A DNA stretch of 64,000 bases from Pseudomonas defluvii (lineage in GTDB: Bacteria; Pseudomonadota; Gammaproteobacteria; Pseudomonadales; Pseudomonadaceae), in NCBI RefSeq assembly GCF_001695625.1, contig NZ_MBPN01000010.1, positions 23,075 to 87,074 of the forward strand. The letters are read 5' to 3'. Positions 46,196-53,788 of this stretch are shown here, in pieces (position 1 is the stretch's first letter; the number at the start of each line of letters is the position of its first letter). The position numbers and the translations under genes were made by a program. A model generated the notes under the pieces. The model saw only the letters and a program-made list of their open reading frames with translations. It ran no database searches and was not told the DNA's origin.

Positions 46196-47083
46196 TCAGC
46201 GCAGCGTTGCCTCGGCCAGGGTCATGCTTTTGGGGATTGCGTCGACGTTCCAGTGCCGGCAAGCATGTGTCAGCACCTCTTGCGGGGTGGCGTACGCCTG
46301 AGCCGGATCGGTCGGTTGCCCCAAGGCACGCAGGGCACGTAGCAGTAGCGGGGTGGCCTGGTCTGCTGGCAGCGGGGCGGAGCGATAGGATTTGCCCAGC
46401 TTATGACCATCGGGTTGCACAATCAGCGGTACATGCAGGTAGCACGGCTGGCGTAACCCCAGTAACTCCTGAAGATACAGTTGGCGTGGTGTTGAGTCGA
46501 GCAGGTCGGCGCCTCGCACAATGTCGGTAACGCCCTGCCAGGCATCGTCTAGCACCACGGCCAGTTGATAGGCATACAGCCCATCTCGACGGCGGATAAT
46601 GAAGTCGCCTGACTCGCGGCCCAGGTGTTGCTCAAAACGGCCTTGCACGCGATCAATGAAGTGATAGGCAAGCTCTGGCACGCGTACACGGATGGCCGCA
46701 TCGTGCTGATCATGGCCAAGGTTCCGGCACAGGCCTGGGTAAATTCCATGATAAGGCTCCAGCTGTTTGCGCGAGCAGGTACAGGCATAGGCCAGGCCTT
46801 GCTGAAACAGGCGTTGGATCGTTTCGGCGTAGGCATCATGGCGCTGGCTTTGATAAACCACCTCGCCATCCCACTCCAGACCATATGATTCCAGGGTGCG
46901 CAGGATAGCTGCCTGTGCGCCAGGCGCTTCACGGGGAGGGTCGATGTCTTCCATGCGCAGCAGCCAACGACCGCCAACCGCACGGGCATCCAGGTAGGAG
47001 GCCAGGGCGGCTACCAGTGAGCCGAAATGAAGAAAACCGCTGGGGGTGGGGGCGAAGCGCCCGACATAGCTGGGGTTGTTCAT
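46196..47083 (-). CDS. gluQ: Glutamyl-Q tRNA(Asp) synthetase
   Basis: GluQRS is a truncated glutamyl-tRNA synthetase that charges queuosine at position 34 of tRNA-Asp. The 295-residue protein has the HIGH-like APTPSGFLHFGSLVAAL (about 11-27) and zinc ligands in YACTCSRKQ (about 98-106) and YPGLCRNLGHD (about 114-124). It has GHKLGKSYRS in place of KMSKS and no anticodon-binding domain. The neighbour dksA lies just upstream on the same strand, an arrangement shared with E. coli, with a terminator between them. Confidence 0.96.
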   Translation of the reverse strand: MNNPSYVGRFAPTPSGFLHFGSLVAALASYLDARAVGGRWLLRMEDIDPPREAPGAQAAILRTLESYGLEWDGEVVYQSQRHDAYAETIQRLFQQGLAYACTCSRKQLEPYHGIYPGLCRNLGHDQHDAAIRVRVPELAYHFIDRVQGRFEQHLGRESGDFIIRRRDGLYAYQLAVVLDDAWQGVTDIVRGADLLDSTPRQLYLQELLGLRQPCYLHVPLIVQPDGHKLGKSYRSAPLPADQATPLLLRALRALGQPTDPAQAYATPQEVLTHACRHWNVDAIPKSMTLAEATLR

Positions 47084-47123
47084 GGTAACGCGCGGGTAAT
47101 CAGGAAAAGTCGTACAACCATAA

Positions 47124-47156
47124 TTGAAATGGGGCGCTATAAGCGCCCCATTTTTT
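47124..47156 (-). terminator. Intrinsic terminator after dksA
   Basis: AAATGGGGCGCT pairs with AGCGCCCCATTT around a three-base loop, a 12-pair stem. On the minus strand CAATT follows; on the plus strand there is a perfect T-run. In E. coli a terminator between dksA and gluQ limits gluQ transcription, and the same logic applies here. Confidence 0.8.
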
Positions 47157-47160
47157 CAGG

Positions 47161-47607
47161 TCAGGCTTTGCCGACCTGCTTTTCCTTGATTTCCGCCAGT
47201 GTCTTGCAGTCGATGCACAGGTCGGCGGTAGGGCGGGCTTCCAGGCGGCGTACGCCAATCTCGATGCCGCAGTTCTCGCACCAGCCGTATTCTTCGTCCT
47301 GGATCAGCTGCAGCGTCTTGTCGATCTTTTTGATCAACTTGCGCTCGCGGTCGCGATTGCGCAGCTCCAGTGCGAACTCCTCTTCCTGACTGGCGCGATC
47401 GGCCGGGTCAGGGAAGTTGGCCGCTTCGTCTTTCATGTGGTCCACGGTCTGATCGACGCTGACCATGAGCTCCTGCTTCCATTTATTCAGCAGCTCGGTG
47501 AAGTGAGCACGCATGGGCTTGCCCATGTACTCCTCGCCCTGGGTTTCTCTATAGGGTTCGAAGCCGCGAACAAGTTGACTACTTTGTTGCTTTTCGTTGG
47601 TGGGCAT
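47161..47607 (-). CDS. dksA: RNA polymerase-binding transcription factor DksA
   Basis: DksA binds the RNAP secondary channel and with ppGpp controls stable RNA and amino-acid promoters. I start at MPTNEKQQSSQLVRGFEPY (47607, 148 residues) because GAGGCGG precedes that ATG; the frame stays open further upstream. The coiled coil (about 35-105) has the acidic tip motif DPADRASQEEEF. The zinc finger is CENC-x17-CIDC (about 110-135). Confidence 0.98.
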   Translation of the reverse strand: MPTNEKQQSSQLVRGFEPYRETQGEEYMGKPMRAHFTELLNKWKQELMVSVDQTVDHMKDEAANFPDPADRASQEEEFALELRNRDRERKLIKKIDKTLQLIQDEEYGWCENCGIEIGVRRLEARPTADLCIDCKTLAEIKEKQVGKA

Positions 47608-47806
47608 GAATTGACCGCCTCTCACTCTTCTAATCCATTGCGCAGGCTGCTCCATCTCCGGCGCCCGCCGGCCCTGCGACTGCGAGCCGCCGAACTTACC
47701 AGATAGAATCAGGGGATGCTACTCCCTCTGATTGCAGGTTTTACCACCCGCTGGTTCCGGCTCTTGGGTAGAATCTTTAGTTTACACCCCATTTGAGAGA
47801 AGGCTA

Positions 47807-48979
47807 ATGGCTCAGCCCTACAGTGCGCGTAGTCGCGCCATCGAACCCTTTCATGTGATGGCTTTGCTGGCGCGAGCCAACGAACTGCAAGCTGCAGGCC
47901 ATGACGTCATTCATCTGGAAATCGGCGAGCCGGACTTCACCACGGCGGCGCCGATCATCAAGGCGGGGCAGGCGGCGCTCGCCAATGGGGAAACCCGTTA
48001 CACCGCTGCGCGTGGCCTCCCGGCATTGCGCGAGGCGATCGCGGGTTTCTATGCCACGCGCTACGGGTTGAGCATTGATCCTCAGCGTATCCTGATTACC
48101 CCGGGAGGCTCTGGCGCGCTGCTTCTGGCCAGCAGCTTGCTGGTCGACCCTGGTAAGCACTGGTTGCTGGCCGATCCAGGGTATCCATGCAATCGGCATT
48201 TCCTGCGCCTGGTAGAAGGGGCTGCACAGTTGGTGCCGGTCGGCCCTGAGGTCAACTACCAACTGAACGCTGATCTGGTAGAGCGTTACTGGGATCAGGA
48301 CAGCGTTGGTGCACTGGTTGCCTCACCGGCAAACCCAACAGGTACGGTGCTCGACCGTGAGCAACTGGCCAGCCTCGCGCAGGCAGTTCGGGAGCGTCAC
48401 GGGCATCTGGTGGTAGACGAAATTTACCATGGCCTGACCTACGGCATGGACGCGCCTAGCGTGCTTGAAGTTGAAGACCAGGCCTTCGTCCTGAATAGTT
48501 TCTCAAAATATTTCGGCATGACCGGATGGCGTCTGGGGTGGCTGGTCGCACCTCCCGCAGCCGTGGCCGATCTGGAAAAGCTCGCCCAGAACCTGTACAT
48601 CAGTGCGCCGAGCATGGCTCAGCATGCTGCATTGGCCTGCTTTGAGCCGGCAACGCTGGCTATTTTGGAAGAGCGTCGCGAGGAATTTGGTCGGCGACGT
48701 GATTTTCTTCTTCCAGCCCTGCGTGAGCTCGGGTTTGGCATCGCAGTCGAGCCTCAGGGCGCTTTCTATCTCTACGCTGATATCAGCACGTTTGGCGGTG
48801 ATGCGTTCGCTTTCTGCCGTCACTTCCTGGAAACCGAGCATGTCGCGTTTACCCCGGGGCTGGATTTCGGGCGCTATCAGGCCGGGCACCATGTGCGTTT
48901 TGCCTACACCCAGAGCATGCCGCGCTTGCAGGAGGCTGTAGAGCGAATTGAGCGTGGCCTGCGGAGCTGGCAAGGCTGA
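47807..48979 (+). CDS. PLP-dependent aminotransferase (class I/II fold)
   Basis: The 390-residue protein starts at [15 protein letters not shown] (47807), preceded by AGAGAAGG; the earlier open frame has no homology. The fold-type I pattern is clear: LEIGEPDF (about 40), [11 protein letters not shown] (about 170), [10 protein letters not shown] (about 205) and the PLP Lys in [15 protein letters not shown] (about 234). Substrate is unassigned; alanine/valine or aromatic amino acids are typical of this subgroup. sfsA starts at its stop codon (one-base overlap). Confidence 0.93.
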   Translation: MAQPYSARSRAIEPFHVMALLARANELQAAGHDVIHLEIGEPDFTTAAPIIKAGQAALANGETRYTAARGLPALREAIAGFYATRYGLSIDPQRILITPGGSGALLLASSLLVDPGKHWLLADPGYPCNRHFLRLVEGAAQLVPVGPEVNYQLNADLVERYWDQDSVGALVASPANPTGTVLDREQLASLAQAVRERHGHLVVDEIYHGLTYGMDAPSVLEVEDQAFVLNSFSKYFGMTGWRLGWLVAPPAAVADLEKLAQNLYISAPSMAQHAALACFEPATLAILEERREEFGRRRDFLLPALRELGFGIAVEPQGAFYLYADISTFGGDAFAFCRHFLETEHVAFTPGLDFGRYQAGHHVRFAYTQSMPRLQEAVERIERGLRSWQG

Positions 48980-49692
48980 TGCGCTTTTCACCGGCACTTG
49001 AGGAAGCGCGCTTGCTGCGTCGCTACAAACGCTTCCTGGCAGATATAGAACTGGCCAGTGGTGAGCAACTGACGATCCACTGCCCCAACACCGGCTCAAT
49101 GCTCAATTGCATGATCGAGGGTGGCAAGGTCTGGTTCAGCCGCTCCAATGACCCCAAGCGCAAGCTCCCAGGTACGTGGGAAATCAGCGAAACGCCTCAG
49201 GGGCGGCTGGCGTGCGTGAATACGGGGCGCGCCAATGCGCTGGTCGAAGAGGCGCTTTGTGCTGGGCGGATCAAGGAGCTTGCCGGGTTTAGCGCGCTCA
49301 GGCGCGAAGTGCCTTACGGTGAAGAAAACAGTCGAGTGGATTTTCGCCTGGAGTTTCCTGACGGCCCGGCTTATGTCGAAGTCAAAAGCGTGACATTGGG
49401 TTTTTCTGATTCGACTACTGCGGCGTTTCCCGACTCGGTGACTCAACGGGGCACCAAGCACTTGCGTGAGCTCGCCGCATTGGCTCGTCAAGGTGTGCGC
49501 GCCGTACAGCTATATTGCGTGAACCTCAGTGGTGTTGATGCGGTTCGTCCGGCCGAGGAAATCGACCCTGCTTATGCGGCAGCACTGCGTGAGGCCGTTG
49601 CGGATGGTGTGGAAGTGCTGGCGTACGCAGTGCGTCTGGAGGGTGAGCAGATTGAAGTCGATCGTCGCTTGCCAGTACTGATCAATCCGTGA
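48979..49692 (+). CDS. sfsA: DNA/RNA nuclease-like protein SfsA
   Basis: SfsA was described in E. coli as affecting maltose genes and is a nuclease-fold protein binding nucleic acid. The 237-residue protein begins [25 protein letters not shown] with an N-terminal OB-like part. The nuclease-like core includes [21 protein letters not shown] (about 113-133), with Asp/Glu/Lys as a PD-(D/E)xK arrangement. A TSRG-like [11 protein letters not shown] helix follows. It is coupled to the aminotransferase, and its last 11 bases overlap the convergent Rieske gene. Confidence 0.95.
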   Translation: MRFSPALEEARLLRRYKRFLADIELASGEQLTIHCPNTGSMLNCMIEGGKVWFSRSNDPKRKLPGTWEISETPQGRLACVNTGRANALVEEALCAGRIKELAGFSALRREVPYGEENSRVDFRLEFPDGPAYVEVKSVTLGFSDSTTAAFPDSVTQRGTKHLRELAALARQGVRAVQLYCVNLSGVDAVRPAEEIDPAYAAALREAVADGVEVLAYAVRLEGEQIEVDRRLPVLINP

Positions 49693-50005
49693 GCCAGATG
49701 CCCCCGGTGTCTTCGTGGCAGTTGAGGGCTTCCAGGGCGTCGCCTTCGCAAGGGCCTGCCACGCACTCGCCTGACTCGATCAGAAACTGTGCGCCGTGAT
49801 GCACGCAGGCGATCAATTGGGCACTGCTGTCGAGAAACGTGTCAGCCTGCCAGTTCAATGGAATGCCTCGATGGGGGCAGCGGTTGCGATAGAGGTAGAC
49901 CTTACCCTGCCGGCGAACGGCGAGCAGGTGGGTGTTGTCGAGGCTAAAGCCGCGACTGTGGCCTTCACGAAGGTCGGAGGACGGGCAAAGGAAGTGCATG
50001 CGCAT
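49682..50005 (-). CDS. Rieske [2Fe-2S] ferredoxin-like protein
   Basis: A 107-residue single-domain Rieske protein. The cluster ligands are visible as CPHRG (about 43-47) and CVHHGAQF (about 67-74), matching C-x-H-x(n)-C-x-x-H. No signal peptide or membrane anchor is seen, so it is probably a soluble electron carrier or oxygenase-type ferredoxin. Partner reductase or oxygenase genes are not adjacent. Its end overlaps the sfsA end in a tail-to-tail arrangement. Confidence 0.88.
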   Translation of the reverse strand: MRMHFLCPSSDLREGHSRGFSLDNTHLLAVRRQGKVYLYRNRCPHRGIPLNWQADTFLDSSAQLIACVHHGAQFLIESGECVAGPCEGDALEALNCHEDTGGIWLTD

Positions 50006-50151
50006 GGCTTACTCAAAATGATGGGCTTGGCTCGACTGACACGAGCGTTCAACCCTGAGGCACGTTTTATACCGTGCAGATTGACCCTAGGAAAGCCGAC
50101 GCCGCTGGCCAGCAGTCGCCTGCTGATGCTGGCTCGAGAGGAGAACTGCTG

Positions 50152-51048
50152 ATGCCCCGACTGCTGTGTTATGCCGTACTCGCACTGCTTCTGTGCCTGT
50201 CAGGCTGCCAGACCCGCGTAGCGCTGCCGCCATTGCCGGCTTGGCAGAGCCCTGAGGGGCTGGGGCATGCTGAGCTGGGGCAGATACGTGAGCTGGCCAG
50301 TGGTCGAGTCCTGAGTCCTGAGCAACTGGTCGCTCGCTTGGCGGGTGCGTCCCGTGTGCTAGTGGGAGAGCAACACGATAATCCTGACCATCATGCGCTG
50401 CAGTTGTGGTTGTTAAAGGCTCTCGGCCAATACCGCCCCCAAGGTAGCCTGCTACTGGAGATGCTTCAGCCTGTACAGCAGGCGCGGGTCGAGGTAGTGC
50501 GCCAGCAAGCATCATTACCTGCTGATGTACCCGGGGCTTTGCGTTGGCAAAAAGGTTGGGATTGGACCCTGTATGGGCCGATCGTAGAGGAGGCCCTGAG
50601 ACAACCGTATGCACTGCTGGCCGCCAATCTTGACGATGATGAAGTGGGACGGATCTATCGACAGCCGCCGGTGTTGTCTGGAAATCGTTCGACATCAACG
50701 GCTGTTCGTCAGGCGCTACTTGAGCAGGTACGCGACTCCCATTGTGGCTTGCTGCCAGACTCGCAATTGCCAGCGATGCTTGCGGTGCAGCAGCAGCGTG
50801 ACCGACGAATAGCCGAGCGCTTGCTTGCGGCGCCGACGCCAAGCCTGTTGTTCGCGGGCGGCTATCACGTGCGCAAAGATATCGGTGTTCCGCAGCATGT
50901 GGCGGACCTTGGCGTGCAAGACGCACCGCAGGTGCTGATGCTGGCCCAGGTAGGCGAGGTGGTTGAGCCGGGCATGGCGGATTATGTCTGGTTTACCGCA
51001 GCGTTGCCGGCTCAGGACTACTGCGCGAGTTTGCGCAAGAAACACTGA
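50152..51048 (+). CDS. ChaN/PhuW-like haem-binding lipoprotein
   Basis: The 298-residue protein starts at ATG 50152 after GAGAGGAG, with a lipoprotein signal ending LSGC (Cys about 19). The body is a ChaN (DUF399) domain: VLVGEQHDNPDHHALQLWLLKAL (about 64-86), LLLEMLQPVQQARV and a C-terminal FAGGYHVRKDIGVPQHV (about 240-256), with the His/Tyr residues likely to bind haem. ChaN proteins are iron-regulated. In P. aeruginosa the homologue phuW lies beside the prrF locus, as here. It is convergent with the PrrF RNA gene. Confidence 0.88.
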   Translation: MPRLLCYAVLALLLCLSGCQTRVALPPLPAWQSPEGLGHAELGQIRELASGRVLSPEQLVARLAGASRVLVGEQHDNPDHHALQLWLLKALGQYRPQGSLLLEMLQPVQQARVEVVRQQASLPADVPGALRWQKGWDWTLYGPIVEEALRQPYALLAANLDDDEVGRIYRQPPVLSGNRSTSTAVRQALLEQVRDSHCGLLPDSQLPAMLAVQQQRDRRIAERLLAAPTPSLLFAGGYHVRKDIGVPQHVADLGVQDAPQVLMLAQVGEVVEPGMADYVWFTAALPAQDYCASLRKKH

Positions 51049-51058
51049 GTGGGCAGGC

Positions 51059-51088
51059 AAAAAAAGACCCGGCAAAATGTGCCGGGTC
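51059..51088 (-). terminator. Bidirectional terminator: PrrF (minus) and ChaN-like gene (plus)
   Basis: GACCCGGC and GCCGGGTC form an eight-pair stem with a seven-base loop. On the minus strand it is followed by seven T bases, ending PrrF. On the plus strand it lies 17 bases after the lipoprotein stop but has only AATAA after it. Confidence 0.88.
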
Positions 51089-51173
51089 AATAACCGTGAT
51101 TAGCCTGATGAGGAGATAATTTGAGAGCCCGAACCGAGGCTTTTCAGCTTATCCAACCAGCCTTGCGGCTAGT
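51059..51173 (-). ncRNA. prrF: PrrF iron-responsive small RNA
   Basis: The minus strand has a TTGACA (51203-51208) / TATTAC (51181-51186) promoter covered by a Fur box, a roughly 115-base untranslated RNA and an intrinsic terminator. The RNA contains the C/U-rich stretch AATTATCTCCTCATCAGG, able to pair with Shine-Dalgarno regions, which I recall as the conserved PrrF core. Size, Fur control and neighbourhood (ChaN/PhuW-like gene) all match prrF. It would repress iron-storage and iron-enzyme mRNAs under iron starvation. Only one copy is seen here, unlike the tandem prrF1-prrF2 of P. aeruginosa. Confidence 0.88.
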
Positions 51174-51180
51174 GGCTCCA

Positions 51181-51208
51181 GTAATAACAATTATCATTTG
51201 CATGTCAA
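51181..51208 (-). promoter_or_regulatory. PrrF promoter with overlapping Fur box
   Basis: The -35 box TTGACA and -10 box TATTAC are 16 bases apart on the minus strand. The spacer and -10 box hold a Fur box (51183-51201) reading GCAAATGATAATTGTTATT, which matches 14 of 19 positions of the consensus by my count. Confidence 0.85.
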
Positions 51209-51223
51209 CTGTTGTATCGGCTG

Positions 51224-51496
51224 TCAGTTGTTTTTCCGCGGCGCTCTTGCGTCGAGTTGCTGGTTCAGGGCTTCCTTGCGCTCGACTGGAATGTCATTCC
51301 AATGCATGTCGAGCAAGGCGCCTTCGATCGCATAGAGCAGTACCTTCGATGCCCTGAAGCCACGAGTACGCACGGCTTGATACGCATTGACCGCGCCCAT
51401 GCGACGCAAGTCAGAGGCGCTGTGAATACCGACTGCATGCAACCACTGCGCAGAAGTCTTGCCAAGATTCTTCAGATGCTGGAGTTCGTCGTTCAT
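51224..51496 (-). CDS. TfoX/Sxy C-terminal domain protein
   Basis: A 90-residue protein starting at ATG 51496, which has AAGGAGG before it; a TTG one codon upstream is also open. The sequence LQHLKNLGKTSAQWLHAVGIHSASDLRRMGAVNAYQAVR is a helix-hairpin-helix-like TfoX C-terminal domain. The N-terminal domain found in full competence regulators is absent. Such stand-alone proteins are common in Pseudomonas and have no proven role. It is a single minus-strand gene upstream of the PrrF promoter. Confidence 0.85.
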   Translation of the reverse strand: MNDELQHLKNLGKTSAQWLHAVGIHSASDLRRMGAVNAYQAVRTRGFRASKVLLYAIEGALLDMHWNDIPVERKEALNQQLDARAPRKNN

Positions 51497-51661
51497 CAAG
51501 CCTCCTTGCGACGGCTGAACGGGTCGAGGGGAATCGCAGGCATACCAAGGGGGAGTGTAGCGGCAGTTGGAAAATAAGCGGCATTTTGGCGCTTATGGGT
51601 GGTCGGGCGGGGCCCTATGGCCCGTCAAGTGTGAGTCGGCGGGCCCTAGGGTTGCAGTCTG

Positions 51662-52006
51662 TTAACGTGTGCGGTAGCGCAGACGCGTTCCGAAATTAAC
51701 TGACATGAGAATTTCGTCAGCACTCAGGTCTGGTGAGAAGTACACGCCGGAAATCTGGGCATGGGCCAGGCTGGCGCCTTCCATGGAGCAGTTTCGCAGA
51801 TCCAGGCCACGCAGGTCGGCCGCCCGGAAGTAGGCACCAGTGAAATCTATGCCTGTGGTGTCCAATTCGCGCAGGTCCAGACCGCGAAAGTCGCCATGAC
51901 TAAAATCGATGCTGGCGTCTTTCGGCCTTTCCTGATTGAAAGCCGCTACCTCTTCGTTACGCACCAAGGCATACAGCGCAGAGTCGATTTGCCGGGGCTG
52001 GTTCAT
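51662..52006 (-). CDS. Pentapeptide-repeat protein
   Basis: A 114-residue protein with about eight consecutive A(D/N)LXX-type repeats between 33 and 90 (IDFSHGDFRGLDLRELDTTGIDFTGAYFRAADLRGLDLRNCSM...). These predict a right-handed quadrilateral beta-helix. The N-terminal 30 residues are helical. A C-terminal ILMSVNFGTRLRYRTR tail follows. Some pentapeptide proteins mimic DNA and protect gyrase (Qnr), but this one is too short to place in that group. The promoter region carries a 24-base palindrome. GGAGG precedes the ATG. Confidence 0.85.
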   Translation of the reverse strand: MNQPRQIDSALYALVRNEEVAAFNQERPKDASIDFSHGDFRGLDLRELDTTGIDFTGAYFRAADLRGLDLRNCSMEGASLAHAQISGVYFSPDLSADEILMSVNFGTRLRYRTR

Positions 52007-52027
52007 GGTAGGCCTCCTTATGTGATT

Positions 52028-52051
52028 GTGATGACACTATAGTGCCATCAC
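52028..52051. promoter_or_regulatory. 24-base palindrome upstream of the pentapeptide-repeat gene
   Basis: The left half reads GTGATGACACTA. The right half is its reverse complement except for one position. It lies 22 bases before the start codon and includes TATAGT, usable as a -10 box for the minus-strand gene. It could be an operator or an RNA hairpin. Confidence 0.55.
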
Positions 52052-52108
52052 TTGGGAGGCGCGAACCCACTGCCGAGAAGTGTCGACTGCTTCACGTCCG
52101 GGAGTTGC

Positions 52109-53671
52109 TTACAAGCCAGGCAGTTTTTGCCGAATCTGCTTGACCAACTCGTCGAGACTGCCGCTTTCGTTGGTTTCTACGCGCTTGCTGTGCAGCAGTT
52201 CTTCGGCGCTCAATGGGTCACGATTGGCCTTCTGTGCGGCTATCACCTCAAGCGTGGCGTCGGACGGGTCATTCTGGTCGGCCTGACGCTGCTTGAGCCA
52301 GCTTGCGATGACCGCATCAGGTGCATTGCAGTCGAGTATCAGGAACGGTACGCCCGTTTCACCCGCAATGCCCGCGGCGGTTTGACGTTGTGCGTGCTTG
52401 AGGTAGGTGGCATCAATGACAGCCGGAAAGCCTGCACGCAGGACAATGCCTGCCAGTGTATGCAGGCGTGCGTAGGTCGCCTGGCTGGAGTCCTGATTGT
52501 AGATGCCAGCTTGCAAGTTGCCTGCATTTTCGGGCGTTTGCTCGCCGAACAGGCGCTTGCGCTCTACATCCGAGCGCAGGCGGATAGCGCCAAGTGCCTC
52601 GACCAAACGCATGGCGACATGGCTTTTGCCAACGGCCGACACACCGTGGGTAATAGCCAGGAAGCGCGAAGGAATAGCGCTGTAGCTCTCTGCCAGGGTT
52701 GCGTAGTTGCGGTACTGGCGCAGGGTTGTGGCACGCTGCACGCCGTCGGCATTGGCCGGCATGCTGAACAGGGCAACCTTGGCACGCACCAGTGCACGGT
52801 AGGCCTTGTAGAAGTTCAACAGCTCAAGGCCTTCATAGTCGCCGGTCAGTTCCAGGTACTGGCTGATGAAACGGCGGGACAGCGACTTGAGGCCGCGGTC
52901 TTCCAGGTCCATCGCCAGGAACGCGGCGTCGGCATAGACATCGGTCAGGCGGAACGGCTCGTTGAATTCGATGCAGTCGAAGATCACCACCTTGCCGTCG
53001 ATCAGGGTGGCGTTACCCAGGTGGATGTCACCGTGGCACTCACGGATGAAGCCTTGGGCTTTACGGGCTTCCAGCAATCCATGAAGGCGGTCGAAGCTGC
53101 TGCGTGCCCACGCTTGGAGGGCATCTAGCTGTTGCAGGTCAGCCTTATCGCTCAGGAAGGGGCGTATCTGCTCAAAGTTCTGCTCAACCGGGGCCATCAC
53201 GCTTTCCGGGCTGCCCAGCGGGTGATCCACGGCCACGCGTGGTGCACTCAGGTGGAACTGTGCAATCTGGTGGGCCATCTGGTCGATATGTTCTGCCGTC
53301 AGCTCGCCATTGGCCTGCAGCGTGTTAAGCATCTGGCTCTGCGGGAACTGACGCATCTTCAGGGCGTACTCGATCGGCTCGCCTGTGCCGCCCAATTGTG
53401 GGGCTTCGGCGCTGCCGGTAATTGGCAGTACGTCAAGGTACAGCCCCTGGGTCAGGCGCTGGTTCAAGCGCAGCTCTTCATTGCAGAAGTGCTTGCGCTG
53501 GGCCAGCTCGGTAAAGTCGAGGAAGCCGAAGTTCATCGGCTTCTTGATTTTGTAGGCGAATTCGCCAGTGAGCAGAACCCAGGAAATGTGTGTCTCAATA
53601 ACCTGGAAACCGCTCACCGGATGAGGGTACAGGGCTGGGTTTTGCAGGGCTGCAATCAAGGCTTGGCTCAC
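52109..53671 (-). CDS. Aminoglycoside-phosphotransferase-like kinase fused to an AAA/zeta-like P-loop kinase
   Basis: A 520-residue two-domain protein. The N-terminal half (about 1-325) resembles the APH/protein-kinase-like fold, with KIKKP (about 41-45), the catalytic loop ECHGDIHLGN (about 211-220) and the metal loop IFDCIEF (about 230). The C-terminal half (about 340-510) is a P-loop domain with THGVSAVGKS (about 344-353), as in nucleotide or zeta-type kinases. The family is widespread in proteobacteria with unknown substrate. It is probably not an antibiotic resistance gene. It is divergent from mrcB. Confidence 0.82.
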   Translation of the reverse strand: MSQALIAALQNPALYPHPVSGFQVIETHISWVLLTGEFAYKIKKPMNFGFLDFTELAQRKHFCNEELRLNQRLTQGLYLDVLPITGSAEAPQLGGTGEPIEYALKMRQFPQSQMLNTLQANGELTAEHIDQMAHQIAQFHLSAPRVAVDHPLGSPESVMAPVEQNFEQIRPFLSDKADLQQLDALQAWARSSFDRLHGLLEARKAQGFIRECHGDIHLGNATLIDGKVVIFDCIEFNEPFRLTDVYADAAFLAMDLEDRGLKSLSRRFISQYLELTGDYEGLELLNFYKAYRALVRAKVALFSMPANADGVQRATTLRQYRNYATLAESYSAIPSRFLAITHGVSAVGKSHVAMRLVEALGAIRLRSDVERKRLFGEQTPENAGNLQAGIYNQDSSQATYARLHTLAGIVLRAGFPAVIDATYLKHAQRQTAAGIAGETGVPFLILDCNAPDAVIASWLKQRQADQNDPSDATLEVIAAQKANRDPLSAEELLHSKRVETNESGSLDELVKQIRQKLPGL

Positions 53672-53774
53672 GGGCGATCCTTTGGAGTCGTGAAGAGTCT
53701 AAGCGCCCATTATGGCGACAAGCGGCCCCCGTGCAAACCGCCGGAGGGCGCCTGTCGACGAACAATAAAGTGCG

Positions 53775-53780
53775 TATAAT
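53775..53780 (+). promoter_or_regulatory. -10 box of mrcB, giving an almost leaderless transcript
   Basis: A perfect TATAAT ends only eight bases before the mrcB ATG, and the -35 region (CTGTCG, 17 bases upstream) is weak. Transcription would begin at or next to the start codon. No Shine-Dalgarno sequence precedes the ATG. Confidence 0.55.
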
Positions 53781-53788
53781 CCGCGGCC

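Noticed and set aside
52109..53671. Aminoglycoside resistance gene
   Set aside because: The APH-like domain is fused to a P-loop kinase, lies in conserved core context, and belongs to a widespread chromosomal family with no known antibiotic substrate.
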